From NCBI GenBank assembly GCA_046330255.1, contig JAXLTC010000001.1, positions 744,001 through 808,000 on the forward strand: a stretch of DNA of 64,000 nt, given 5' to 3'. The notes beneath the pieces were generated by a model. The model made no database searches. It saw nothing but the letters and a program-made list of their open reading frames with translations, and was not told the origin of the DNA. Each line of letters starts with the position of its first letter. Positions within the stretch are counted from its first letter, which is position 1. Both the position numbers and the translations under genes were made by a program. The DNA is from JBBSBL01 sp046330255. GTDB taxonomy: Bacteria > Actinomycetota > Thermoleophilia > Solirubrobacterales > Solirubrobacteraceae. Shown here one piece after another: positions 8,338 through 16,692 of the stretch.

Positions 8338-9159
8338 CTACAGCCCCTTCGGGTGCCGGACGGCGAAGCCGCCCGGGGAGCGCACCGCCTTCTGCCAGCG
8401 CGACCCGGTGTCGCTGCCGCGCATGCTGGTGTCGAACCGCAGTCCCGCGACGACCATGTAGACGTGGCCGCCGTTCGCGTAGATCGTGACCCAGCGGCCC
8501 TTGCCCGAGGCGCCCCAGCCGGCGAAGTCGCCCGAGGTGAGCTGAGTGTTCAGCAGGCGGCCGCCGTGCAGCGCGTAGGAGACCGAGCCCGAGCAGTCGT
8601 ATCCCGAGGCGCTGAAGGAGCCGTGCCCACCGCCGTAGACGTAGGGCTTGTGGGCGATGCGGTTGCCCGCCGCGATCACGTTGCGCACGCTCTCGGGAGC
8701 GTCGACCGGCGGGATCGCGGTGCCGTCGGAGGCGAGCCTGGCCCTGCCGGCGACCCCGGGGCCCTCCGGGCGCTGGCCGAAGGCCGCGCCGCCGGGGCCA
8801 CCGCCGATCTCCGAGGAGATGCGCAGCACGCGCGCGCGCAGGCGGCGCGCGTCGGCCGGCGTGACGACGCCGTCGACCCGCATGCGCGCGGCGCGCTCGA
8901 AGCGCCGCACCGAGCGGTCGGTGCTCACGTCGAACTCGTGGGTGACGCGCGTGGTGATGCGCGCCCGCGTGAGGTACTTCTGCAGGACGCCCACGTCACG
9001 GCCGGTGGTGCCCTCGCGCAGGGTGCGCTCGCCGAGGCGTGTCACGCCACGCGCCTGCGAGGGCGCGGCGGCGAGCGCCGCCAGGGCGGCCGCGACGATG
9101 ATCGTGGCGGTCGCGAGCGCGTGGTGGACGCGCGGGATCGAGGCATCGTTGGTGCTCAC
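8338..9159 (-). CDS. secreted NlpC/P60-type peptidoglycan hydrolase with peptidoglycan-binding domain
   Basis: A 273-residue exported protein. It has a signal segment (about residues 13-36), a PG_binding_1-type helical domain (EGTTGRDVGVLQKYLTRA through VDGVVTPADARRLRA), then a C-terminal papain-like domain with catalytic Cys in YDCSGSVSYAL and His in GGHVYMVVAG. Enzymes of this kind cut the stem peptides of peptidoglycan. Start is GTG 9157-9159, with Shine-Dalgarno AAGGAGC nine bases upstream. The 5' leader carries a c-di-AMP riboswitch, the usual arrangement for actinobacterial wall hydrolases, so expression should fall when c-di-AMP is high. Confidence 0.88.
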   Translation of the reverse strand: MSTNDASIPRVHHALATATIIVAAALAALAAAPSQARGVTRLGERTLREGTTGRDVGVLQKYLTRARITTRVTHEFDVSTDRSVRRFERAARMRVDGVVTPADARRLRARVLRISSEIGGGPGGAAFGQRPEGPGVAGRARLASDGTAIPPVDAPESVRNVIAAGNRIAHKPYVYGGGHGSFSASGYDCSGSVSYALHGGRLLNTQLTSGDFAGWGASGKGRWVTIYANGGHVYMVVAGLRFDTSMRGSDTGSRWQKAVRSPGGFAVRHPKGL

Positions 9160-9185
9160 GGCGGAACAGCTCCTTGTTCGCTCCG

Positions 9186-9345
9186 TCGCCTGCGGGGTTA
9201 GCTGACGGGCTCGCGCCGTGCGACTGGCGCTACGCCGGGTGCTTCCCGGCGATTCGCCCCGCGGGACGACCCTCGGAAGGGCCGGCCCAGTGGGTCCCCC
9301 GCTCCCGGCCGCCTGGGCGGGCCGGAACTCGGCTCTGGCTGTTGG
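9186..9345 (-). ncRNA. ydaO/yuaA (c-di-AMP) riboswitch
   Basis: Reading the minus strand just before the NlpC/P60 gene, the leader contains the conserved blocks of the ydaO class in order: GAGCGGGGGACCCA (about 9297), GCGGGGCGAATCGCC (about 9262), and the 3' block GAGCCCGTCAGCTAACCCCG (about 9212-9193), which closes the RNA. The blocks are separated by GC-rich hairpins such as CCGGCG around 9240. Known: this class binds cyclic di-AMP and in Actinobacteria usually controls NlpC/P60, Rpf and other wall-lytic genes, turning them off. The 5' boundary is approximate. Confidence 0.85.
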
Positions 9346-9457
9346 CTACCGCGACAACAACAGCGGCGCGCCCGCGTCGTTTCGCGTATGTGAGCAAGCG
9401 CACACAGGCCGCGGAGGGCGTCGACGGGGGGAATGCCGCCGGGAGCGGCGCCGGGCG

Positions 9458-9463
9458 TAGGCT
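9458..9463 (+). promoter_or_regulatory. -10 box TAGGCT before the carboxyltransferase gene
   Basis: TAGGCT, then 8 bases, then ATG 9472. Supports that ATG over the in-frame upstream ATG at 9433, and suggests a leaderless mRNA. Confidence 0.45.
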
Positions 9464-9471
9464 GCCGCGGC

Positions 9472-11034
9472 ATGTCCTGGGAGCCCGAGCTCGAGGAGCT
9501 TCGACGCCGCCGCGAGCTCGCCGCGCAGATGGGCGGACCCGAGCGGGTCACGCGCCAGCACGACAGCGGGCGCCTCACCGTGCGCGAGCGCGTCGACCGC
9601 CTGCTCGACGCCGGCAGCTTCCGCGAGACCGGCGGGATCGCCGGACGCGCCGTCTACCGCGACGACGGCCCGATCGGATCGTTCACGCCCGCGAACACGA
9701 TCGTCGGCCGCGGCCGGGTCGACGGCCGGCGCGTGGTCGTGCAGGCCGACGACTTCACCGTCCGCGGAGGAGCGGCGGACGCGGCGATCTGGGAGAAGAT
9801 GGTCTGGGCCGAGCGCGCCGCGCTCGAGGGGCGCGTGCCGCTGGTGCGGCTCGTCGACGGGACCGGGGGCGGCGGGAGCGTGCGCTCGCTGGAGGAGGGG
9901 GGCTTCACCTACGTCCCGGTCATCCCGGGCTGGGAGGTGGCGGTCGAGAGCCTCGCGACCGTGCCCGTGGTGGCGGCCGCGCTGGGGCCGACCGCGGGCC
10001 TGGGCGCGGCGAGGGTGGTCTCGTCGCACTTCTCGGTGATCGTGCGCGGGACGGCGCAGCTGTTCGTCGCGGGCCCGCCGGTCGTCGCCGCGGCGATGAA
10101 CGAGGCGCCGGGCAAGGAGGAGCTCGGCGGCTCGCGCGCGCAGACGCGCGCCGGCGCGGTCGACAACGAGGCCGCCGACGAGGAGGACGCCTTCGCGCAG
10201 CTGCGCCGGTTCCTGTCCTACCTGCCGTCGAGCGTCTGGGAGGCGCCGCCGGCCGCGGAGTGCGACGACCCGCCCGACCGCGCGGAGCAGGCGCTGCTCT
10301 CGGTCGTGCCGCGCGACCGCCGGCGCCCGTACGGGGCGCGCGCGATCGTCGAGGCGGTCTTCGACCGCGACTCCGTCTTCGAGGCCGGCGCGCGGCACGG
10401 CCGCTCGCTGATCACCGCGCTCGCGCGGCTCGGGGGGCTGCCGGTAGGGGTGCTGGCCGGCGACCCTGTCCACTACGGCGGCGGCCTCACCGCGCAGGCC
10501 GCGGACAAGCTGGCCCGCTGGGTGGATCTCTGCGACCAGTTCCACCTGCCGGTCGTCAACCTGGTCGACCAGCCCGGTTTCGTGATCGGGACGGAGGCCG
10601 AGCGCGCGAACACGATGCGGCGCGGGGCGCGCGCGCTCGCCGCCGTCTACCAGGCGACGGTGCCGTGGGCGACCGTGATCGTCCGCAAGGCCTACGGGAT
10701 CGCGGGCGCCGCGCACGCCAACCACTCCCGTCACGGCCTGCGCGTGGCCTGGCCGTCGGGCGACTGGGGCTCGCTGCCGCTCGAGGGTGGCATCGAGGCG
10801 GCCTACCGCCGGGAGCTCGAGGCCGCGGACGACCCCGCCGCCCTGCGCGCGGAGATCGAGGCGCGGCTCGACGCGGTGCGCTCGCCGTTCCGCACCGCGG
10901 AGCGCTTCGGGATCGAGGACATCATCGACCCACGCGACACGCGGGCGCTGCTGTGCGAGTGGGCCGCGCACGCGCACGAGCTCGTGCGCCACGAGCTCGC
11001 GTCCGGTCCCAAGCGGCGCGGGCCGCGGCCGTAG
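9472..11034 (+). CDS. acyl-CoA carboxylase carboxyltransferase (beta) subunit
   Basis: A 520-residue biotin-dependent carboxyltransferase of the propionyl/acetyl-CoA carboxylase beta family (COG4799), which moves CO2 from carboxybiotin to an acyl-CoA. Seen: TVRERVDRLLDAGSF at the N-terminus, the acyl-CoA-binding half around LVRLVDGTGGGGSVRSL, and the carboxybiotin half with ALARLGGLPVGVLAGDPVHYGGGL, PVVNLVDQPGFVIG and IVRKAYGIAGAAH. No biotin carboxylase alpha subunit is adjacent, so it must pair with one encoded elsewhere. The substrate (acetyl, propionyl, methylcrotonyl or longer) cannot be settled here. Confidence 0.87.
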   Translation: MSWEPELEELRRRRELAAQMGGPERVTRQHDSGRLTVRERVDRLLDAGSFRETGGIAGRAVYRDDGPIGSFTPANTIVGRGRVDGRRVVVQADDFTVRGGAADAAIWEKMVWAERAALEGRVPLVRLVDGTGGGGSVRSLEEGGFTYVPVIPGWEVAVESLATVPVVAAALGPTAGLGAARVVSSHFSVIVRGTAQLFVAGPPVVAAAMNEAPGKEELGGSRAQTRAGAVDNEAADEEDAFAQLRRFLSYLPSSVWEAPPAAECDDPPDRAEQALLSVVPRDRRRPYGARAIVEAVFDRDSVFEAGARHGRSLITALARLGGLPVGVLAGDPVHYGGGLTAQAADKLARWVDLCDQFHLPVVNLVDQPGFVIGTEAERANTMRRGARALAAVYQATVPWATVIVRKAYGIAGAAHANHSRHGLRVAWPSGDWGSLPLEGGIEAAYRRELEAADDPAALRAEIEARLDAVRSPFRTAERFGIEDIIDPRDTRALLCEWAAHAHELVRHELASGPKRRGPRP

Positions 11035-11040
11035 GCGAGC

Positions 11041-11733
11041 TCAGGCGGCGCCGATGAAGTACTCGCCCATGCCCGCGGGGCGCAGCCGGTTAATCAAGAG
11101 TTGGAGCAGAGGCGCGAGGACCACCCACGAGACGAGCGTCAGCGTCGTGTCGACGAACGCCAGCGGCAGGGTGGCCACGAAGATGATCACCGGTGTGCTG
11201 GAGGCGAGCAGCCCCCAGCGGTACACGTCATCCGGCAGCGCGACCCGCATCAGGGCGTGGCGGCGCGCGTGGGCGAACAGCACGGTCTCCATGCCCGACA
11301 CCGCGCCGAGCGCGACCGCGAACGCGACGACCGAGATCGGGTTGCCCTCGTACTCGCCGACCAGTGCCGTGGGGAACGGAAGGAACGCGACGAACCCCAG
11401 GTAGACGAGGCTGAGCGCCATGAAGCGGGAATCGACCGCCCGCAGCTGCGCCACGAAGGAGTGGTTCGCCAGCCAGTAGCGGCCGATCAGGATGAACGCT
11501 ACGGCGAAGCTGGTGATCTCCGGGATCCTGTCGTCCAGCCCGTCGATCAGGGCGGAGGCGCTCGAGTGCTTTCCCGCTGCCAGCCCCGGCACGCCGATCT
11601 CCAGCACCAGCAGCGTCAGCGCGATCGCGAAGACCGCGTCGGTGAAGAACGTGACGCGGTCGAACTCGAGGCCGGCCCCGCGGACCCATGCCCCGGCGGG
11701 CAGGCTGCGCGTCTCCTCCCGGGCAGGCTCCAT
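11041..11733 (-). CDS. TMEM175-family potassium channel-like membrane protein
   Basis: A 230-residue polytopic protein with about six membrane helices. The signature RVTFFTDAVFAIALTLLVLEI (read as two pieces, RVTFFTDAVFAIA and LTLLVLEI) near residue 25 matches the RxxxFSDAVFAIAxTLL motif of TMEM175/DUF1211, whose bacterial members are potassium-selective leak channels. It has a single six-helix unit rather than the doubled animal form. The window also holds a Kdp uptake locus, though 9 kb away. Convergent with the carboxyltransferase gene. Confidence 0.85.
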   Translation of the reverse strand: MEPAREETRSLPAGAWVRGAGLEFDRVTFFTDAVFAIALTLLVLEIGVPGLAAGKHSSASALIDGLDDRIPEITSFAVAFILIGRYWLANHSFVAQLRAVDSRFMALSLVYLGFVAFLPFPTALVGEYEGNPISVVAFAVALGAVSGMETVLFAHARRHALMRVALPDDVYRWGLLASSTPVIIFVATLPLAFVDTTLTLVSWVVLAPLLQLLINRLRPAGMGEYFIGAA

Positions 11734-11804
11734 CGCCGGATCTTCCCTAACGCCGCCGACGGCTCCCGGCGGTCACGGGGCGGCGCGGGCCGCCGGAACG
11801 AGAA

Positions 11805-11826
11805 CCGGCCCGCTCTCGCGGGCCGG
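11805..11826 (-). terminator. hairpin terminator of the cold-shock gene
   Basis: A perfect 9-bp stem CCGGCCCGC/GCGGGCCGG with a 4-base loop (TCTC as written), 24 bases after the csp stop codon. On the minus strand it is followed by TTCTCGTT, a short T-rich tail. Confidence 0.75.
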
Positions 11827-11850
11827 CGTCCTGCGGGTGATGGGCCTGGG

Positions 11851-12054
11851 CTAGACCAGGTTGACGTTGATCGCCTTGGGCCCCTTGTCGCCGGCCTCCT
11901 CCTCGTAGGAGACCTTGGCGCCCTCGGCGAGCGACTTGTAGCCCTGCGATTGGATCGCCGAGTAGTGGACGAAGAGGTCCTGACCGCCCTCATCGGGCGT
12001 GATGAACCCGAACCCCTTGTCGTCCCTGAACCACTTCACCGTTCCGGTGGGCAC
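11851..12054 (-). CDS. cold-shock protein, CspA family
   Basis: A 67-residue single cold-shock domain, the normal family size. It binds single-stranded RNA/DNA through RNP1 (KGFGFI) and RNP2 (DLFVHYSAI) and acts as an RNA chaperone. The start chosen is GTG 12054 (VPTGTVKWF), not the upstream in-frame TTG at 12075, because a strong Shine-Dalgarno AGGAGG at 12066-12071 lies between them, 11 bases before the GTG. A terminator follows. The upstream gap of about 150 bases probably holds a structured leader, as is usual for csp genes, but I could not fix the promoter. Confidence 0.93.
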   Translation of the reverse strand: MPTGTVKWFRDDKGFGFITPDEGGQDLFVHYSAIQSQGYKSLAEGAKVSYEEEAGDKGPKAINVNLV

Positions 12055-12202
12055 GTGAATCCTGTCCTCCTGCAATGTGCCGCGACCCGGAGGCTGCCGA
12101 GTGGCTCACCCGCGAGCGCCTGCACTCACTTTCGCCGGTGTCACCCGGCCTGACCGCGGGCACGGTAGCACTCCGGCACGGCGCCTTAGCGCCCGGGTGC
12201 GG

Positions 12203-13927
12203 CTACGCGGTGCCCGCGACGCGCGCGACCTCGGCCAGCGAGGTCACCCCGTCGCGCACCTTGGCGATGCCGTCGTCGCGCAGGCGCGCCATGCCCTCGG
12301 CGGCCGCGACCTCGGCGACGGCGTCCGCGGGACGCCGCTGCAGGGCGAGCGAGCGGATCTCCTCGGTGACCGTCATCACCTCGTACAGCCCGACCCGGCC
12401 CTTGTAGCCTGTACCCGCGCAGCGCGGGCATCCCTTCGGCTCCCAGGCCGTCATGCCGCTCTCGGCGTCGAAGCCGTTGGCGCGCAGCGCCTCCGAGTCG
12501 ACGAGCTGCTCCTGCTTGCAGGCGTCGCAGAGCCGCCGGGCGAGCCGCTGGGCGACGACGCAGTCGATCGCCGAGGCGACGAGAAACGGCTCGACCCCCA
12601 TCTCGATCAGGCGCGTGATCGCGGTCGGCGCGTCGTTGGTGTGCAGGGTCGTGAGCACGAGATGCCCGGTGAGCGCGGCCTCGATCGAGATCCGTGCGGT
12701 CTCGTCGTCCCGCACCTCGCCGACCATGACCACGTCCGGGTCGGCGCGCAGCGCCGCGCGCAGCCCGCTCGCGAACGTGACGCCCGCCTTCTTGTTCACC
12801 TGCATCTGCTTGAGGCCCGCGATCCGGTACTCGACGGGATCCTCGATCGTGAGGATGCTGCGGTCCCCCGTGTTCAGGAGGTTGAGCGCCGCGTAGAGCG
12901 TGGTCGACTTGCCCGAGCCGGTCGGCCCGGTCACGAGCACCGCGCCGTACGGCTGGCCCGCCGCGGAGACGAACCGGTCGCGCTCGGTCTCGCGCATCCC
13001 GAGCTGGTCGAGGCCGATCCGCGCCGAGGCGCGGTCGAGCAGCCGCATGACGACCGACTCGCCGCCGACGAGCGGCAGCGTGACCACCCGCACGTCGACC
13101 GAGCGCCCGTCCAGCGTCATCCCGAAGCGACCGTCCTGCGGCCTGCGCCGCTCGGCGATGTCGAGCTCGGCCATGATCTTGATCCGCGAGACGACCCCCG
13201 AGACCATCTTCTTGGGCACGGTCAGCGAGGCCGCGAGCACGCCGTCGACGCGGAGCTGGCCGACCAGCTCGCCGCCCTCGGCGGCCAGGTGGATGTCCGA
13301 CGCGCCCTGCTCGATCGCCTGCGCGATGATCGAGTGCACGAGCTTGATGACCGGCGCCTCGTCGGCACCGTCGAGCACCTCGACGCCGGCGGGGTCCTCC
13401 TCCACCTCCTCCTGCTCCTGGACCGCCTCCTGCACGGCCTCGTCGAAGCGGTTGAGCTTGGAGACCAGGACCTCGATGTCCTCCGGTGCCGCGATCGCCG
13501 CGGTGACCTCCATCCCGCTCATCATCGCGATGTCGTCCATCGCGAGCACGTTCGCCGGGTCGGCCATCGCGACCAGCAGCGTGCGATCGTCCAGCCGGCC
13601 GATCGGGACCGCGCCGTAGCGGCGCGCGGCCTGCGGGCCGAGCATGTTGGCGGCGGCCATGTCGACCGGGAACATCGAGAGGTCGACGTGGTCGAGCCCG
13701 AAGCGCTCCGCGACGACGCGGGCGAGCTGGTCGCTGGTCAGGACCCCGTCGTCGAGCAGGACGCGCCCGGTGGATCGGCCGTTCTGCTGCGCGAGCGCGA
13801 CGGCGTGCTCGACCTGCTCCTCGGTCGCGTACTCGAGCGCTACGACGACCTCTCCGATGCGGCGCGGGGAGCGGCCGCGCTGTGTCGGCGGCGTCAGCCC
13901 GGGCGGCGCCGCTGTGGCGGGGTTCAT
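12203..13927 (-). CDS. GspE/PilB-type secretion or pilus assembly ATPase
   Basis: A 574-residue type II secretion/type IV pilus ATPase. The N-terminal MshEN-like domain (RRIGEVVVALEYATEEQVEHA, in pieces RRIGEVVVALEY and ATEEQVEHA, with FGLDHVDLSMF) is followed by the ATPase core with Walker A GPTGSGKST, Asp box DPVEYRI, Walker B DVVMVGEVRD, His box LVLTTLHTND and the tetra-cysteine zinc motif CDAC...CPRC (about residues 455 and 485). No pilin, GspF/PilC or peptidase gene is adjacent, so it is an orphan here. ATG 13927 was chosen; the frame continues upstream without a better start. Confidence 0.9.
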   Translation of the reverse strand: MNPATAAPPGLTPPTQRGRSPRRIGEVVVALEYATEEQVEHAVALAQQNGRSTGRVLLDDGVLTSDQLARVVAERFGLDHVDLSMFPVDMAAANMLGPQAARRYGAVPIGRLDDRTLLVAMADPANVLAMDDIAMMSGMEVTAAIAAPEDIEVLVSKLNRFDEAVQEAVQEQEEVEEDPAGVEVLDGADEAPVIKLVHSIIAQAIEQGASDIHLAAEGGELVGQLRVDGVLAASLTVPKKMVSGVVSRIKIMAELDIAERRRPQDGRFGMTLDGRSVDVRVVTLPLVGGESVVMRLLDRASARIGLDQLGMRETERDRFVSAAGQPYGAVLVTGPTGSGKSTTLYAALNLLNTGDRSILTIEDPVEYRIAGLKQMQVNKKAGVTFASGLRAALRADPDVVMVGEVRDDETARISIEAALTGHLVLTTLHTNDAPTAITRLIEMGVEPFLVASAIDCVVAQRLARRLCDACKQEQLVDSEALRANGFDAESGMTAWEPKGCPRCAGTGYKGRVGLYEVMTVTEEIRSLALQRRPADAVAEVAAAEGMARLRDDGIAKVRDGVTSLAEVARVAGTA

Positions 13928-14005
13928 GTCTCCGCTATCGGCAGCGCGCGAGGGCGGCTGAAGGCCGGTGCGCGCGCGACCGCGGGCTGCGGTACAAGGG
14001 TTGGC

Positions 14006-14422
14006 ATGGGCGAGCGGATCACGATCGCGCGCGGGGTCGAGATCCCGCTGTCGGAGATCGCGATCAGGGCATCGCGCTCGTCGGGACCGGGCGGCCAGCA
14101 CGCCAACGTGACGGCCTCGCGCATCGAGGCCTCGTTCGACGTGGCCGCCTCACCGTCGCTGACCGAGGAGCAGCGACGGCGCGTGATGGCCCGCTGCGGC
14201 CCGCGCGTGGTCGCGGTCGCGCAGGACGCTCGCTCCCAGGCGCGCAACCGGGAGCTCGCGCTCGAGCGCCTGCGGTCGCGTCTCGCCGCCGCGCTGCACG
14301 TCCCGCGGCCGCGGCGGGCGACCCGCCCGGGCCGCGCGGCCCGCGCAAGGCGGCTCGAGGCCAAGCGCCGGCGCGGCGAGACCAAGCGCGGGCGCCGCCG
14401 GCCCGAGCAGGACGCGCCGTAG
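14006..14422 (+). CDS. arfB: ArfB-like peptidyl-tRNA hydrolase (ribosome rescue)
   Basis: A 138-residue codon-independent release factor. The catalytic GGQ is at residues 29-31 in SSGPGGQHANV, preceded by IPLSEIAIRAS. The C-terminus is very basic (RRATRPGRAARARRLEAKR and KRGRRRP), the tail that enters the empty mRNA channel of a stalled ribosome. The family hydrolyses peptidyl-tRNA on non-stop ribosomes. A TACAAG sequence lies 7 bases before the ATG. It is divergent from the GspE-type gene and followed by an alcohol dehydrogenase gene 38 bases away. Confidence 0.9.
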   Translation: MGERITIARGVEIPLSEIAIRASRSSGPGGQHANVTASRIEASFDVAASPSLTEEQRRRVMARCGPRVVAVAQDARSQARNRELALERLRSRLAAALHVPRPRRATRPGRAARARRLEAKRRRGETKRGRRRPEQDAP

Positions 14423-14460
14423 GATCCCGCCGACCCCGACACGAGAGGAGCAGGCGCCCG

Positions 14461-15567
14461 ATGAGGATGCGAGCCGCGGTGCTGGAGGAGTTCGGAGCGC
14501 CGCTGCGGGTCCAGGAGGTCGAGCTGGCCGACCCCGGCCCCGGCGAGGCGCTGGTCCGGCTGGAGGCGTGCGGCGTCTGCCACACCGACCTGTACACCGC
14601 GTCCGGCGCGGACCCCTCGGGCTACGCGCCCACCGTGCTCGGCCACGAGGGCGCGGGCGTCGTGGAGGCGGTCGGCGAGGGGGTCACGCTGCTCGCCCCC
14701 GGAGATCACGTCGTCACGCTGTTCTCGCCCCAGTGCGGCGAGTGCGTCCACTGCCGCAGCGAGCGGACGAACCTGTGCCTCGCGATCCGCGAGCAGCAGA
14801 ACGCGGGCCACCTGCCGGACGGGACCACGCGCCTGTCGCGCGACGGGGAGCCGATCCGCCACTTCATGGGCACCTCCACGTTCGCCGAGTGCACGGTGAT
14901 GCCCGAGATCGCGCTGGCGAAGGTGCCGCGCGAGGCGCCGCTGGACCGCGCCTGCCTGTTCGCCTGCGGCCTCTCGACCGGCCTCGGCGCCGCGATGTTC
15001 ACGGCGCAGGTCGAGCCGGGCTCCACGTGCGTGGTCTTCGGCGCCGGGATGGTCGGGCTGGGCGCCGTCGCCGGGTGCCGCCTGCAGGGGGCCGAGCGGA
15101 TCGTGTGCGTGGACCTCTCGCCCGAGCGCCTCGAGCTGGCGCGCGGCCAGGGCGCGACCGACGTGCTGGCCGGCGGCGAGGGCTCGGTGGAGCAGGTGCT
15201 CGAGATGACCGGCGGCTTCGGCGCCGACTACACGTTCGAGGCGACCGGCAACGTGAGGGTGATGCGCCAGGCGGTAGAGGCCGCGCGGATGGGCTGGGGC
15301 CTGTGCACGATCGCGGGCGTCGCCGGCAAGGGTGAGACGCTCGACGTGATCCCGCGCTGGCTGATCACCGGGCGGCGCATCGCGGGCTCCTCGTTCGGCG
15401 GCTGCAAGGGACGGCGCGACGTGCCGGCGCTGGTCGGGCGCTGGCTGGACGGTGAGATCGACGTCGAGCCGTTCGTCTCGCACCGCCTGACGCTCGACGA
15501 GGTCAACCGCGGGTTCGAGCTGATGGAGGCCCAGGACGGGATCCGCAGCGTGATCTCGTTCGGCTGA
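14461..15567 (+). CDS. zinc-dependent alcohol dehydrogenase, class III-like
   Basis: A 368-residue medium-chain dehydrogenase. Catalytic-zinc ligands are in GVCHTD (about residues 38-43) and GHEGAG, the four structural-zinc cysteines are in CGECVHCRSERTNLC (about residues 94-108), and the Rossmann motif is GAGMVGLG. The segment FAECTVMPEIALAKV and the family-typical CGLSTGLGAA place it with class III/NDMA- or mycothiol-dependent formaldehyde dehydrogenases rather than simple ethanol dehydrogenases. Shine-Dalgarno GAGAGGAG precedes the ATG. Cofactor and substrate remain open. Confidence 0.87.
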   Translation: MRMRAAVLEEFGAPLRVQEVELADPGPGEALVRLEACGVCHTDLYTASGADPSGYAPTVLGHEGAGVVEAVGEGVTLLAPGDHVVTLFSPQCGECVHCRSERTNLCLAIREQQNAGHLPDGTTRLSRDGEPIRHFMGTSTFAECTVMPEIALAKVPREAPLDRACLFACGLSTGLGAAMFTAQVEPGSTCVVFGAGMVGLGAVAGCRLQGAERIVCVDLSPERLELARGQGATDVLAGGEGSVEQVLEMTGGFGADYTFEATGNVRVMRQAVEAARMGWGLCTIAGVAGKGETLDVIPRWLITGRRIAGSSFGGCKGRRDVPALVGRWLDGEIDVEPFVSHRLTLDEVNRGFELMEAQDGIRSVISFG

Positions 15568-15574
15568 GCGGCGC

Positions 15575-16279
15575 TCAGCCGACCGTGAGCGTCGCGCTCA
15601 TGCCGAGCGTCTCGTGCCCGGGGAGGTCGCAGAAGAGCGTGTAGGCGCCCGGCGCGAGCGCCCGGCGCGCGGCCGTCGCGACCTGGAGCGACGGCGTCTC
15701 GGAGACCAGCGGTGTCGCCGGCCCGGCCCCCTGCCTGATCGCGAGGTCGTGCGGGTCCTGGCCCCGGTTGTCGAGCTGGACGACCGCGTCGCCGGCCGGA
15801 AGCTGGGGCCGTGACAGCGCGAGGCTGTACTCGCGCGCGGTCACGAGCAGGCGGGCCGGCGCCGGAGACCCCGGCGGGGCGGGAGGCGCGGGCGGCGTGG
15901 GCGGCTGTACGGACGGCGGCGCCGGCCCGGACGGGGAGGCGGGCGGCCGTGCCGGCGTCGCCGGCCGCCGCGCCGATGTCCGCCGCCGGCGGGTGCGGCA
16001 GCGCGCGGGACGGCTGCGCGCGCGGCGGCGGGCACGCGAGCGCCGCGCGGCGGGCCGCCGCCGGGGGCAGCGGGCGCGACGAGAGCGCGCCCGGCGCCGG
16101 TTGGCGGCGCGGCGCCTGGTGGCCGAGACGCTCGCCCGAGTGGCGGCGGCGCCGTCGCCCGCGCCCGGGGACGCGGAGGTCGCGGCACCCGGGCCGGCCG
16201 CCGCGGAGCCCGGGAGCGCGAGCGCTCCGGCGGCGATCAGGGCGGCGTACGGCAGGCTGGCGCGGCGGCTGCGCGACAC
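15575..16279 (-). CDS. secreted cupredoxin-like protein with Arg-rich linker
   Basis: A 234-residue exported protein. Signal segment about residues 10-28, then a strongly basic Arg/Ala stretch (about residues 52-105, e.g. RRRAANRRRARSRRAR), a Pro-rich linker (PPTPPAPPAPPGSPAP), and a plastocyanin/azurin-like domain of about 95 residues. Type-1 copper ligands are visible: His in DPHDLAIR, and Cys, His and Met in FCDLPGHETLGM. A role in electron transfer or copper binding at the cell surface is inferred. The polycationic linker resembles the one in the GH6 gene. Start GTG 16279. Convergent with the alcohol dehydrogenase (7-base gap). Confidence 0.8.
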   Translation of the reverse strand: MSRSRRASLPYAALIAAGALALPGSAAAGPGAATSASPGAGDGAAATRASVSATRRRAANRRRARSRRARCPRRRPAARRSRARRRARSRPARCRTRRRRTSARRPATPARPPASPSGPAPPSVQPPTPPAPPAPPGSPAPARLLVTAREYSLALSRPQLPAGDAVVQLDNRGQDPHDLAIRQGAGPATPLVSETPSLQVATAARRALAPGAYTLFCDLPGHETLGMSATLTVG

Positions 16280-16375
16280 ACGCTCCGACTCGTCGCCCGC
16301 GCTCGCGCGCGCGAGCGGGGCGCACCGGCCTGGACGGATGGCCGACCGCTCGCAGCGCGCGTCTCGACGGGCGGC

Positions 16376-16666
16376 CTACTCGCGTCCGTGGCTCAGCCGC
16401 GCCAGGTCCTGGTGCAGCTCGCTCACCCGGCGCTTGACGGGATCCGAGTCCGGGCGGTCGTGGACGAGATCCCAGGTTCGGTCGGCCACCTCGCCGGCGG
16501 ACCCGGGAGTCGCGTTCGCGGCAAGCCGCTCGACGAGTTGGATCTCGAATGCCTCGACCTGCGCCGCGGGCTCGGCCGCCGGCATGCGCGGCAGCGGCTC
16601 CCGCACGGCGTCACGCCAGATCGATGTCGCGACGGCGAGCCGGTTGCGGAGGCTCCCTGCGTCCAC
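16376..16666 (-). CDS. hypothetical protein, 96 residues
   Basis: I do not recognise the family. The product is small, helical in appearance and slightly acidic, with no signal peptide or membrane helix: WRDAVREPLPRMPAAE, VEAFEIQLVERLAAN, WDLVHDRPDSDPVKRR and SELHQDLARLSHG. Start GTG 16666 was chosen because a -10-like TAACTT lies exactly 7 bases before it; an in-frame TTG at 16675 lies inside that spacing. It lies between the cupredoxin and SrpA-like genes, all on the minus strand. Confidence 0.6.
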   Translation of the reverse strand: MDAGSLRNRLAVATSIWRDAVREPLPRMPAAEPAAQVEAFEIQLVERLAANATPGSAGEVADRTWDLVHDRPDSDPVKRRVSELHQDLARLSHGRE

Positions 16667-16673
16667 GGCGCGC

Positions 16674-16679
16674 AAGTTA
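16674..16679 (-). promoter_or_regulatory. -10 box TAACTT, leaderless promoter
   Basis: TAACTT followed by 7 bases and GTG 16666 on the minus strand. It selects that GTG as the start of the 96-residue hypothetical. Confidence 0.5.
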
Positions 16680-16692
16680 GCCGTTCCCGCGC

